From contig CALBUB010000012.1 of NCBI GenBank assembly GCA_937967955.1, positions 1 through 12,711 of the forward strand: a stretch of DNA of 12,711 nt, in the 5' to 3' direction. Made by a program: the position numbers and the translations under genes. How positions within the stretch are numbered: the first letter of the stretch is position 1; each line of letters opens with the position of its first letter. Positions 1 to 7,099 of this stretch are shown here, piece after piece. The DNA is from an uncultured Bacillota bacterium (GTDB lineage Bacteria > Bacillota > Clostridia > Tissierellales > Tepidimicrobiaceae). Under the pieces are notes generated by a model. That model was not told the origin of the DNA. It searched no databases and was given only the letters and a program-made list of their open reading frames with translations.

Positions 1-54
1 TTCAACAATTGGCAACAATTTAGCCTCTTGTGCTATTTGAACATCCGTCTTCAC
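1..54 (-). CDS. fhs: Formate--tetrahydrofolate ligase, N-terminal fragment
   Basis: Only the first 18 codons are in the window; the gene continues past base 1. The translation, MKTDVQIAQEAKLLPIVE, matches the well-conserved start of formyltetrahydrofolate synthetases. The start is GTG, preceded by a strong AAGGAGGG at 62-69 with a 7-nt gap. The family makes 10-formyl-THF from formate, THF and ATP in the cytosol. In anaerobes it serves the acetyl-CoA pathway, glycine or purine fermentation, or formyl supply. That product is the co-substrate of PurN and PurH encoded upstream on the same strand, but a separate promoter seems to drive fhs. Identification rests on the N-terminal signature alone; the catalytic P-loop lies outside the window. 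Confidence 0.85.
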   Translation of the reverse strand, partial: MKTDVQIAQEAKLLPIVE

Positions 55-139
55 TTATATACCCTCCTTGTTTTTTATTTTTTTAACATAAAAATTAGTA
101 AAAATATTACAAATATTCTGCATACGCTTATTGAGTATA

Positions 140-145
140 ATTATA
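140..145 (-). promoter_or_regulatory. Possible -10 box for fhs
   Basis: On the minus strand this reads TATAAT, a perfect -10 hexamer, about 85 bases before the GTG start of fhs. No convincing -35 box sits at the right distance, so the promoter is tentative. The 150 bases between the last small ORF (stop at 220) and the fhs start are very AT-rich, and I see no clear terminator in them. Confidence 0.35.
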
Positions 146-219
146 TCAAATAAACAACAATTTTGGAATATTTCTATTAGCTTATTGAGGTTTTTTATGA
201 AAAAATTTCCCCATTTGTA

Positions 220-414
220 TTAACACAAAAAAACTGGCTGTGATAGCAGATAAGATATATTCTTTTGTTTCACTTCTATATTTCCATTCCATAAATGAAT
301 GAAAGCAAACAATAAGAATAGCCCTCGCAATTTAATATCTTTAAAATAAAGAGATACTATAATTTCCAAAACAACTATAGCTATGATCATCAAATTGTCT
401 AACCATAGGTGCAT
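220..414 (-). CDS. Small hydrophobic protein, 64 aa; possibly the 3' part of a split gene
   Basis: Not recognised. The 64-residue translation has one clear membrane segment near residues 7-24 and a second hydrophobic stretch near 29-43, with a polar, Lys-containing tail ending in Cys. The ATG lies one base after the TAG stop of the preceding 40-codon ORF and has no good Shine-Dalgarno sequence, so translation would depend on coupling. The reading frame stays open upstream of this ATG, back through a T8 tract. Removing one T there would fuse it to the upstream ORF into a protein of about 105 residues with a plausible membrane topology. It could therefore be a genuine small gene, or the back half of a frameshifted or recoded one. 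Confidence 0.5.
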   Translation of the reverse strand: MHLWLDNLMIIAIVVLEIIVSLYFKDIKLRGLFLLFAFIHLWNGNIEVKQKNISYLLSQPVFLC

Positions 415-415
415 C

Positions 416-538
416 CTATTGACATGCTTGTAAAAAAAAGCCTTTTGTTATAATTTGTATATTAAACTTATTCTTTAAAACAATATATACTAAAAAATAA
501 ACTATCAACAAACTTATAACATACATCATGAATGTCAT
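416..538 (-). CDS. Small membrane peptide, 40 aa; possibly the 5' part of a split gene
   Basis: Not recognised. The product begins MTFMMYVISLLIVYFLVYIV, a hydrophobic run long enough for one membrane span, then continues with a Lys/Asn-containing stretch and ends at TAG. The ATG has a good AAGGAG at 548-553 with a 9-nt gap, overlapping the end of the 72-codon gene before it, so it is expected to be translated in the same operon. Near its 3' end the frame runs through eight consecutive T (432-439), after which only a few codons remain. The next ORF, one frame over, looks like a natural continuation. Possible roles are a subunit or accessory of the ABC exporter, or an exported peptide or immunity factor. 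The sequence does not decide. Confidence 0.5.
   Translation of the reverse strand: MTFMMYVISLLIVYFLVYIVLKNKFNIQIITKGFFLQACQ
432..439 (-). other. T8 homopolymer at the junction of two small ORFs
   Basis: Eight T on the minus strand lie just before the point where the 40-codon ORF ends and the 64-codon ORF becomes open in the next frame. With seven T the two would read as one continuous frame. Such tracts are typical sites of replication slippage, sequencing error or transcriptional slippage. Confidence 0.5.
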
Positions 539-544
539 TATACT

Positions 545-763
545 TTACTCCTTAACATCTTGTATATATACATATATTATTCCAAACATTACAACTATTG
601 TCAAGATTGTTGAATATAAGACAAGTCTTTTTCTAGTCTTAAAAACTATGCCAACCTTACAGTAAATTTTCATCAACCAATTGTATATATGCTGGAAAAC
701 ATAAAATGGCAGAAAGATATATCTTCCTGCCTTGATTATTATATGATCGTATAATTTCATCAA
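545..763 (-). CDS. Small basic membrane protein, 72 aa
   Basis: Not recognised. The product has a basic, aromatic-rich N-terminal half, a KTRKR basic cluster near residues 42-46, and one membrane span near residues 47-67. This suggests a single-pass protein with its N-terminal half inside the cell. Two start codons are adjacent, TTG at 763 and ATG at 760. Neither has a clear Shine-Dalgarno sequence, so the start is uncertain by one codon. It lies 32 bases downstream of the ABC transporter stop, and the Shine-Dalgarno of the next small gene overlaps its end, so all are likely co-transcribed. A helper subunit, immunity protein or exported cationic peptide are all possible. Confidence 0.55.
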   Translation of the reverse strand: MMKLYDHIIIKAGRYIFLPFYVFQHIYNWLMKIYCKVGIVFKTRKRLVLYSTILTIVVMFGIIYVYIQDVKE

Positions 764-795
764 TTGCTAAGAGATTTATCTTTACAAAATATAGT

Positions 796-2394
796 TTATC
801 CATTTAATGTAGCCAATTTATCATCCTTTATGGAATATAATTTATGGTTCTTAATATAAAGTATATAATCTGCAAGATTATCCAATTCAGAACCATGAGT
901 AATAGCAATAATTGTCTTTTCTTTTTTAAGTTTGCCAATATAATCAGTCAGCCTTTCTATGGTACCTTTATCTAAATTGGTAAAAGGTTCATCTAATATA
1001 ATACATTCTTTATCTTGTGAGAGTACCCTTAATAAATTAAGCTTTTGTTGTTCTCCAAAGCTCAGATTTACTAGCTTATCTGAAATCAATTTATCATCAA
1101 AGCTAATTTTTAATATATCTAATAATTCTTTTTTAATAGGTTGACCAAACATATTCTCATTTAAATCACCATCAACCAATAACACAGGATAAGTCAAATA
1201 AGCACTATTAGATAAAGTTTTATTTAATTTTATATGGCCTACTACACTATCCACATCAGAATATCCTGTTATATAATTTAAAAACATAGATTTACCACTG
1301 CCATTCTCACCTTTAATAACTATTAATTTATTTTTAGGAATTTTTAAGTTTTTAACTTCAAAGAGAAGTTTATCCTTATCAGAAGTAGTATAAAAATTAG
1401 CACCTTGAATTTCAACTAGATCTGTAAAATCTTCCTTATATAATTTTTCAAATCCTGATAATTTGAAAGAATTATTTTCTAATTCTACTAACCTATCAAT
1501 ATGTACTTGATTTATATCTTTATGGATTAATATTTCAAAACAGCGATTAACTGGTTCTTTTAGTAAGCCAGAAAGTTGAAACATAAGCAAGATTATTCCT
1601 ACTGTCAAATGTCCTTTTAAGTATAAGTAAGTAGAAACCCATAAAATAACCACTTGGAATGTAGCTGATAAAATATCAGGTATATTTTTTGCTACAATTT
1701 CATAAAATCTATACTTCTTAATAAAATCTAAATAATTATCAACTTTATTTTTATATCTGGATAAAAAGTAATCTTCTGCACCAGCTATATTTATGGGTCG
1801 TTTTGATTCCACAACTTTTTTGATTTCCGTTAAAAAAGCATCTTGGGTTGGAAGTCCTTCTTTTTGGTAATTGGAAATCTTTTTACTGGGTCTATTTATT
1901 ACTATCCAACATAATGGTATATATAAAGTAAATAATATTCCGAAATAAATATTAATATAGCTGGATATTATTAACAAAATTATTATGCATAATATATTTC
2001 CAAAAAGTTGAACATTTATATGACCGTATATATCACCAAAAGTAAATGCAGATGATGTAGCTATATTCATATAATATCCTTTGTCCTTTTTATTAAATTC
2101 TTTCTGTGTAAGCTTAAATACATTAGAAATTACCGATATAGATTCTTCACAGGATTTTTTCAACTGTAATTTTAGAGGAAAATATTGACCAAGAAAAATC
2201 GAGGCCACTCCACTCACTATTGTTAAACCTAAAATAACTAATAAACTTAAATATAAATCCCCTGATCTTGTACCGGTTAATATATCAAAAAACATAGAAA
2301 TAACGACACTAATAGATATGGAACATAACATTGCAAACACAATACCAATAATTAAGGATAGATTTTTTTTATTGATTTCAATTATTTTTTTCAT
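796..2394 (-). CDS. ABC exporter half-transporter (membrane domain fused to ATPase), cargo unknown
   Basis: The 532-residue protein has an N-terminal membrane domain with about six spans (roughly residues 11-39, 47-68, 130-147, 148-167, 240-260 and 263-280), followed by a nucleotide-binding domain. That is the layout of type I ABC exporters, which work as dimers in the cytoplasmic membrane. Visible motifs are Walker A GENGSGKS (362-369), signature LSFGEQQ (444-450, normally LSGGQ), Walker B IILDEP with its catalytic Glu (465-470), a D-loop NLD and the H-loop His about residue 500. The Q-loop glutamine is not evident where expected. There is no C39 peptidase domain, so it would not cleave a double-glycine leader. 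The start is placed at the second ATG: GAGAGG at 2403-2408 is 8 nt from it but only 2 nt from the ATG at 2400. Small membrane-protein genes follow. Peptide, lipid or drug export are all possible. Confidence 0.85.
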   Translation of the reverse strand: MKKIIEINKKNLSLIIGIVFAMLCSISISVVISMFFDILTGTRSGDLYLSLLVILGLTIVSGVASIFLGQYFPLKLQLKKSCEESISVISNVFKLTQKEFNKKDKGYYMNIATSSAFTFGDIYGHINVQLFGNILCIIILLIISSYINIYFGILFTLYIPLCWIVINRPSKKISNYQKEGLPTQDAFLTEIKKVVESKRPINIAGAEDYFLSRYKNKVDNYLDFIKKYRFYEIVAKNIPDILSATFQVVILWVSTYLYLKGHLTVGIILLMFQLSGLLKEPVNRCFEILIHKDINQVHIDRLVELENNSFKLSGFEKLYKEDFTDLVEIQGANFYTTSDKDKLLFEVKNLKIPKNKLIVIKGENGSGKSMFLNYITGYSDVDSVVGHIKLNKTLSNSAYLTYPVLLVDGDLNENMFGQPIKKELLDILKISFDDKLISDKLVNLSFGEQQKLNLLRVLSQDKECIILDEPFTNLDKGTIERLTDYIGKLKKEKTIIAITHGSELDNLADYILYIKNHKLYSIKDDKLATLNG

Positions 2395-2402
2395 ATACAT
2401 TA

Positions 2403-2408
2403 CCTCTC
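2403..2408 (-). promoter_or_regulatory. Ribosome binding site deciding the ABC transporter start
   Basis: GAGAGG on the minus strand lies 8 nt before the ATG at 2394 and only 2 nt before the ATG at 2400. Spacing favours the downstream start and a 532-residue product. Confidence 0.6.
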
Positions 2409-2424
2409 AATAACAGATTTGTCA

Positions 2425-2448
2425 TAAATTGAATCACTCTTCAATTTA
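2425..2448 (-). promoter_or_regulatory. Palindrome in the ABC transporter leader, possible operator or hairpin
   Basis: A perfect 9-bp inverted repeat, TAAATTGAA and TTCAATTTA, flanks a 6-nt spacer. It lies downstream of the predicted promoter and about 30 bases before the start codon. Its symmetry and position suit an operator for a dimeric repressor; a weak AT-rich RNA hairpin is the alternative. No regulator gene is in the window. Confidence 0.45.
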
Positions 2449-2512
2449 CTTTTTATTGCTCTTCTTTAGTCTATATTATTGCATAAAGTTAATTATTTTA
2501 CTTTGTATTAAA

Positions 2513-2541
2513 ATATTAACATTAAAAGAAAATATTGTCAA
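2513..2541 (-). promoter_or_regulatory. Sigma-A-type promoter for the ABC transporter and small genes
   Basis: On the minus strand a perfect -35 box TTGACA (2536-2541) is followed after exactly 17 nt by TAATAT (2513-2518), which matches the -10 consensus at four of six bases. Transcription would start near 2506 and give a leader of about 110 nt containing the palindrome. It lies downstream of the purD terminator, so this gene group is a transcription unit separate from the purine operon. Confidence 0.65.
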
Positions 2542-2600
2542 TATTTTTTGAATTATTAAATTTTTTTAATCATTTTATTTAATAATTATTACAATGTATT

Positions 2601-2641
2601 GAAAAATAACAAAACTTCAGGCCATAAATAAGCCTGAAGTT
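2601..2641 (-). terminator. Rho-independent terminator of the pur operon
   Basis: A perfect 10-bp stem (2632-2641 with 2613-2622, reading AACTTCAGGC and GCCTGAAGTT) closes a 9-nt loop, followed on the minus strand by TTTTGTTATTTTT. The first arm overlaps the purD stop codon (2640-2642), so the hairpin begins inside the end of the gene. Confidence 0.9.
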
Positions 2642-3890
2642 ATTTGCCTATATCCCTTCTATAATAGGATCCATAAAACTGTATTTTATCTATATTCCCA
2701 TAGACCTTTTCTTTTGCCTCCTTTAAGGATTTACCTAAAGCTGTAACTGATAATACCCTTCCTCCATTGGTTAATAGCTTTCCAGCTTCATATTTAGTAC
2801 CATTGTGAAAGAGGATTATATCCTCATCTAAATTGTCCCAGCCAGTTATTTGAAAGCCTTTTTCGTATTCTAATGGATAGCCTTTTGAAGTTAACACTAC
2901 TGTTAAGCAATTGTCCTCTTTCCATCTAATATGGGCTGGCTCTAGAGTGCCTTCTATAGTTCTTTCAAATAATTCCACTATGTCTGTATCAAGACGAGGC
3001 ATTAGCACTTCTGTTTCTGGATCTCCAAAGCGAACATTAAACTCTAATACTTTTGGTTCTCCCTTTACAATCATCAGCCCTATATAGAGGATGCCCTTGT
3101 ATCTTAAGCCTTCCTCTTCAAGGCCATATTGAATCCTATCTATTATCTCTTTTTCTACTTTTTCCATAAGCTCCTCTGTGATAATTGGGCTAGGTGAAAT
3201 ACAGCCTACTCCTCCCGTATTGGGGCCTGAGTCTCCTTCATATATCCTTTTATAGTCCTTAGCACTTTCCATAGGGATTAACCTATTAGCTGAAACAAAA
3301 CATAGTAAGGAGGCTTCTACTCCATCTAGGAACTCTTCTATTACTACAGTTTTGCCTTCACTACCAAATTTTTTATTTACTAATATATCCTCTAATACCT
3401 TAACTGCCTCTTCTCTAGTATTACATATTTCTACCCCTTTTCCTAAACACAAGCCATCGGCTTTAATCACCACTGGATAGGAAAATTCATCAAGGCCCTT
3501 TACAGCTTCATCAAAGCTAGTATAAGTCATATAATTAGCTGTAGGGATATTATACTTTTTCATAAAACCTTTTGCATAAGCCTTGCTTCCTTCCAGCAAG
3601 GCACAGCTTCTATCTGGGCCAAATATCCTTAGGCCCTTTTCTTCAAAGCTATCTACAATACCTAAGGCTAAAGGCTCTTCAGGGCCAACTACTGTTAAGT
3701 CTATATCCTTTTCAAGGGCAAATTTTAGTAGTCTATCTATATCCTTTCCATCTATATCCACATTTTCTGCAACAAGCCTTGTCCCTCCATTGCCTGAAGC
3801 ACAGTAGACTTTGCTTACTTTTTCTGATTGGGCTATCTTCCAACACAGGGCGTGTTCTCTTCCACCACTACCTATGACTAGAACCTTCAT
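2640..3890 (-). CDS. purD: Phosphoribosylamine--glycine ligase (GARS)
   Basis: PurD joins glycine to 5-phosphoribosylamine with ATP to give GAR, the second step of purine synthesis. The 416-residue length is normal for the monofunctional bacterial enzyme. Motifs visible in order are the N-terminal GSGGREHA (7-14), VVGPEEPLALGIVD (67-80), the ATP-grasp segment KADGLCLGKGV (143-153; the usual form is KADGLAAGKGV), SGPNTGGVG (221-229) and the metal-binding EFNVRFGDPETEV (283-295). The ATG is preceded by TAGGAGG, whose TAG is the purH stop, so translation of the pair is probably coupled. It is the last gene of the operon and its stop codon lies in the terminator stem. Its substrate phosphoribosylamine is unstable, and the PurF that makes it is encoded three genes upstream. 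Confidence 0.97.
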   Translation of the reverse strand: MKVLVIGSGGREHALCWKIAQSEKVSKVYCASGNGGTRLVAENVDIDGKDIDRLLKFALEKDIDLTVVGPEEPLALGIVDSFEEKGLRIFGPDRSCALLEGSKAYAKGFMKKYNIPTANYMTYTSFDEAVKGLDEFSYPVVIKADGLCLGKGVEICNTREEAVKVLEDILVNKKFGSEGKTVVIEEFLDGVEASLLCFVSANRLIPMESAKDYKRIYEGDSGPNTGGVGCISPSPIITEELMEKVEKEIIDRIQYGLEEEGLRYKGILYIGLMIVKGEPKVLEFNVRFGDPETEVLMPRLDTDIVELFERTIEGTLEPAHIRWKEDNCLTVVLTSKGYPLEYEKGFQITGWDNLDEDIILFHNGTKYEAGKLLTNGGRVLSVTALGKSLKEAKEKVYGNIDKIQFYGSYYRRDIGK

Positions 3891-3901
3891 AATTTACCCT
3901 C

Positions 3902-5431
3902 CTAGTGTTTAAAATGTCTAATACCAGTAAATATCATGGCTATGTTGTGCTTATTGGCTTCCTCTATGACGTCCTTATCTCGGATAGAACCTCCTGGTTG
4001 TATGATTGCTGTTACTCCAGCTTTACCTAGTATTTCAATGGAATCTCTAAAGGGGAAGAAGCCATCGGAAGCTAATACACTGCCAACTACCTTTTCCTTA
4101 GCCCTTTTAATTGCATTTTCTACTGCCCAAAATCTGTTAACTTCACCTAAACCTATGCCTATGGTTCCCTTATTCTTAGCAATTACTACTCCATTGGATT
4201 TTACATTCTTTACTGCCTTCCAAGCAAAGAGTAGGTCTTCCATTTCCTCTTCTGTGGGCTTTCTGTCAGTAACTACTTGGAAGCTGTCTAATAGCTGGAC
4301 CATATCCTTTTCCTGTAGAAGTAGGCCTCCTGTTACATGTTTAAATTCCATATCCTCCTTATCTACAGCAAACTCCCCTACTTCTAGTAGCCTTATGTTC
4401 TTCTTTTTAGTTAAAATCTCAAGAGCTTCCTCAGTAAAAGCTGGGGCTATTACTACCTCTAAAAATATTTTGCTCATCTCTTTAGCTACAGCTGTATCTA
4501 TCTTTCTATTGGCTGCAACAATACCTCCGTATATGGATTCAGTATCACATTCATAAGCCTTTATGTAGGCTTCCAATAGATCCTTTCCACTGCCTATACC
4601 ACAAGGGTTAGTATGCTTTATGGCAACTATGGTTGGCTCGTGGAATTCCTTTACTATGTTAAGGGCTGCCTCTCCATCATTTATGTTGTTAAAGGATAAT
4701 TCTTTGCCGTGAAGTTTGTTTGCCCTGGCAATAGTAGTTTCCCCTGCCATTGGACTTTGGTAGAAGGCTGCCTTTTGATGGGGGTTTTCCCCATATCTTA
4801 ATTGGTTTTTCAATTTATAGCCAAAAGTTACATATTCAGGGAATTCTGCTTTTTCCAGTTCATTAAAATAGTTGGATATGAGATTGTCATAATAGGCTGT
4901 ATAGTTGAATACTTTTCTAGCTAGATATAGTCTAGTTTCTAGCTTAGTTTCTCCCTTTTCCTTAAGCTCCTTTAATACCCTTGGATAATCCTTTGGATCT
5001 ACTATTACAGTTACGTATTTATAGTTTTTAGCTGCTGCCCTTATCATGGAAGGGCCACCTATGTCTATATTTTCAATTATGGCCTCATGGGAAGCATTTC
5101 CATCTTTTATAGTCTCTTCAAAGGGATATAGATTGTTAACTACCAGGTCTATAGGGCCTATATTCAGTTTTTCTAATGTATCCACATGGTCTTTATTATC
5201 CCTTTTAAAGAGTATGCCTCCATGAATATAGGGATTTAGGGTTTTTACCCTGCCTTCTAGTATTTCTGGAAAGCCTGTAATGTCTTCTATGTCTATTACC
5301 TCTATACCAGCTTCCTTAAGCTCCTTATAAGTACCCCCAGTAGATATTATCTGCCAACCTAAACCTTTTAACTCCTTGGCAAATTCCACAATTCCCGTCT
5401 TATCATAAACGCTTATAAGTGCCCTTTTCAT
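3902..5431 (-). CDS. purH: Bifunctional AICAR transformylase / IMP cyclohydrolase
   Basis: PurH performs the last two steps to IMP: formylation of AICAR with 10-formyl-THF, then ring closure. The 509-residue protein has an N-terminal MGS-like cyclohydrolase domain (about 1-190) with STGGTYKELKEAG (30-42), EGRVKTLNP (59-67) and ENIDIGGPSMIRAAAKN (120-136). The transformylase domain (about 195-509) carries RYGENPHQ (212-219), the catalytic Lys-His pair in KHTNPCG (272-278), DGFFPFRDSIE (456-466) and IQPGGSIRD (477-485). The segment IGIGLGEVNR (424-433) has Glu where many relatives have Gln, probably a mild variant. The ATG follows AAGGAG, which is formed by the last purN codons, with a 4-nt gap between the genes. 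The formyl donor could come from the fhs product encoded nearby. Confidence 0.97.
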   Translation of the reverse strand: MKRALISVYDKTGIVEFAKELKGLGWQIISTGGTYKELKEAGIEVIDIEDITGFPEILEGRVKTLNPYIHGGILFKRDNKDHVDTLEKLNIGPIDLVVNNLYPFEETIKDGNASHEAIIENIDIGGPSMIRAAAKNYKYVTVIVDPKDYPRVLKELKEKGETKLETRLYLARKVFNYTAYYDNLISNYFNELEKAEFPEYVTFGYKLKNQLRYGENPHQKAAFYQSPMAGETTIARANKLHGKELSFNNINDGEAALNIVKEFHEPTIVAIKHTNPCGIGSGKDLLEAYIKAYECDTESIYGGIVAANRKIDTAVAKEMSKIFLEVVIAPAFTEEALEILTKKKNIRLLEVGEFAVDKEDMEFKHVTGGLLLQEKDMVQLLDSFQVVTDRKPTEEEMEDLLFAWKAVKNVKSNGVVIAKNKGTIGIGLGEVNRFWAVENAIKRAKEKVVGSVLASDGFFPFRDSIEILGKAGVTAIIQPGGSIRDKDVIEEANKHNIAMIFTGIRHFKH

Positions 5432-5435
5432 CTAA

Positions 5436-6056
5436 TCACTCCTTGTCTATTTTTACCTTCCTGCCCTCTACAGTAAGCTTGCCCTTACAAAATAAGCTAA
5501 CTGCCTCTACTAATATTTTGTGTTCCACCTTTAAAACCTTTTTACTTAAGGTCTCTACAGTGTCATCTTCATCTACTGGTACCACTTCCTGTAGTATAAT
5601 AGGGCCTCTGTCAGCCTCTTCATTTACAAAATGGACTGTGGCACCAGTGTATTTAACCCCATAATCCAGGACTGCCCTATGGACTCTTTCACCATAGTAG
5701 CCTTTCCCTGAAAAGCTGGGTATTAGTGAAGGATGGATATTTATAATCCTGTTTTCATAAGCCTTAACAAACTCCTTAGAAAGTATTTTCATATAGCCTG
5801 CTAAAACTATCAGCTCCACATGCCTCTTTTTAAATTCTTCTATAAGCCTTCTATTATAGCTAATATCATCATAAGCCTTAGGATCTATAAATAGGCCTTC
5901 AATGTTTTCCTTTTGGCATCTTACTAGGCCATAGGCATCCTTCCTATTGGATATGACCAGCTTTATTTCTCCAGCAATTTTCCCTTCCTTAATTCCATCT
6001 ATTATGGCCTGTAAGTTGGTACCATTTCCTGAGATAAGCACCCCTATGTTTACCAT
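5436..6056 (-). CDS. purN: Phosphoribosylglycinamide formyltransferase (GART)
   Basis: PurN transfers the formyl group of 10-formyl-THF to GAR, giving FGAR, the third pathway step. The 206-residue length is usual. The phosphate-binding SGNGTNLQA (9-17) is present, and the catalytic triad known from E. coli is visible as Asn106 and His108 in INIHPSLIP (105-113) and Asp149 in EEADRGPII (146-154). The ATG overlaps the 3' end of purM (ATGGTAA, where TAA is the purM stop), and AAGGAG lies 7 nt upstream inside purM. Translational coupling to purM is therefore likely. It is the formate-tetrahydrofolate-using enzyme type; there is no sign of the ATP-dependent PurT in the window. Confidence 0.96.
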   Translation of the reverse strand: MVNIGVLISGNGTNLQAIIDGIKEGKIAGEIKLVISNRKDAYGLVRCQKENIEGLFIDPKAYDDISYNRRLIEEFKKRHVELIVLAGYMKILSKEFVKAYENRIINIHPSLIPSFSGKGYYGERVHRAVLDYGVKYTGATVHFVNEEADRGPIILQEVVPVDEDDTVETLSKKVLKVEHKILVEAVSLFCKGKLTVEGRKVKIDKE

Positions 6057-7078
6057 AGGACTACTCCTTCCTGGCCAGCCTTTATTTCTCCTAATATATA
6101 GAAGTCTTCTTTTTTGTCTTTTAAGTAATTAGCTATAGAATCTAATTCAGCCTTATCTACTGCCAATACCATGCCTACTCCCATATTGAAGGTGCTGTAC
6201 ATCTCTTTTTTCTCTATGTTGCCCCATTTTTGTAATAGGTGGAATATAACTGGCACCTTTATAGTAGAAGTATCAATATGGGCTGTTAAGCCTTTTGGCA
6301 ACATCCTAGGAATATTCTCATAAAAGCCTCCACCAGTTATATGGCTTATGCCCTTTATGTTAAACTTACCTATTAAGTCTAAAACTACTGGTACATATAT
6401 CCTAGTAGGTATTAAAAGCTCTTCCCCTATGGTCTTACCTAGTTCAGGAATATGTCTGTCTATATCCATCTTTTCCTTTTCAAATACTATCTTCCTTACT
6501 AGGGAATAGCCATTGCTGTGGATTCCACTGGAAGGAAGGCCAATGAGCATATCTCCTTCTTTGATGTTTTCGCCAGTTATAATCTTACTTTTATCTACTA
6601 TGCCTACACAAAAACCTGCCAGGTCGTATTCATCTTTCTTATAGAAGCCAGGCATTTCTGCTGTTTCTCCACCAATAAGGGCACAGCCTGCCTGTATACA
6701 GCCATTGGTTATGCCTTCTACAATGCTGGCCATCTTTTCTGGTATCAGCTTGCCTGTGGCTATATAGTCTAGGAAAAATAATGGCTTAGCTCCTTGGCAT
6801 ACTATATCGTTGACACACATGGCTACACAGTCTTGGCCTATGGTATTGTGTTTATCCATCATAAAGGCTATTTTAAGCTTAGTTCCCACTCCATCGGTAC
6901 CAGATACTAAAACTGGCTCCTTATAATCTTTTACATCTAGCTGGAATAGGCCAGAAAAACCTCCTATATCTGATAGAACCCCTGGTATATAGGTTTTTTT
7001 AAGCATTCCCTTAATTAAATTTACCGATTTATAGCCGGCTTCCTTATCTACACCTGAATCTTTATAACTTAAAGACAT
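6050..7078 (-). CDS. purM: Phosphoribosylformylglycinamidine cyclo-ligase (AIR synthetase)
   Basis: PurM closes the imidazole ring of FGAM with ATP to give AIR, the fifth step. The 342-residue protein has the family's usual length and motifs: GTDGVGTKLK (60-69), the DCVAMCVNDIVCQGAKPLFF stretch (83-102), IGGETAEMPG (135-144), a SSGIHSNGYSLVRK segment in the middle of the chain, and HITGGGFYENIPRMLP towards the C-terminal domain. It is homologous to the synthase part of PurL, whose product it uses. The ATG is preceded by GAGGTG at 5 nt. It lies 21 bases after the purF stop and overlaps purN by 7 bases. No key residue appears to be missing. Confidence 0.97.
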   Translation of the reverse strand: MSLSYKDSGVDKEAGYKSVNLIKGMLKKTYIPGVLSDIGGFSGLFQLDVKDYKEPVLVSGTDGVGTKLKIAFMMDKHNTIGQDCVAMCVNDIVCQGAKPLFFLDYIATGKLIPEKMASIVEGITNGCIQAGCALIGGETAEMPGFYKKDEYDLAGFCVGIVDKSKIITGENIKEGDMLIGLPSSGIHSNGYSLVRKIVFEKEKMDIDRHIPELGKTIGEELLIPTRIYVPVVLDLIGKFNIKGISHITGGGFYENIPRMLPKGLTAHIDTSTIKVPVIFHLLQKWGNIEKKEMYSTFNMGVGMVLAVDKAELDSIANYLKDKKEDFYILGEIKAGQEGVVLW

Positions 7079-7099
7079 CTAATCACCTCATTTTCACTA

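Noticed and set aside
126..189. Direct repeat GCTTATTGAG at 126-135 and 180-189 upstream of fhs
   Set aside because: Two 10-base copies 54 bases apart in very AT-rich DNA; no third copy or symmetry was seen, so it may be chance.
180..219. Possible terminator after the small ORFs, from A and T runs near 185-205
   Set aside because: The A6/T6 runs can pair but there is no GC-rich stem, and flanking bases do not extend the pairing.
2394..2612. Possible small gene between purD and the ABC transporter
   Set aside because: The stretch is very AT-rich with frequent stops in all frames. The promoter, palindrome and ribosome binding site account for it.
4100..4170. PurH GLGEVNR variant as a lost active-site residue
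   Set aside because: Only one polar residue differs from the common GxGQxxR, and the catalytic Lys-His pair and remaining motifs are intact.
3936..4556. A 206-codon open frame on the plus strand opposite purH
   Set aside because: It lies wholly antisense to purH, which has all family motifs. Its translation is Ser/Leu/Pro-rich low-complexity sequence typical of antisense shadows. The same holds for the other plus-strand frames opposite the pur genes, such as 11588-11968 and 8397-8729.
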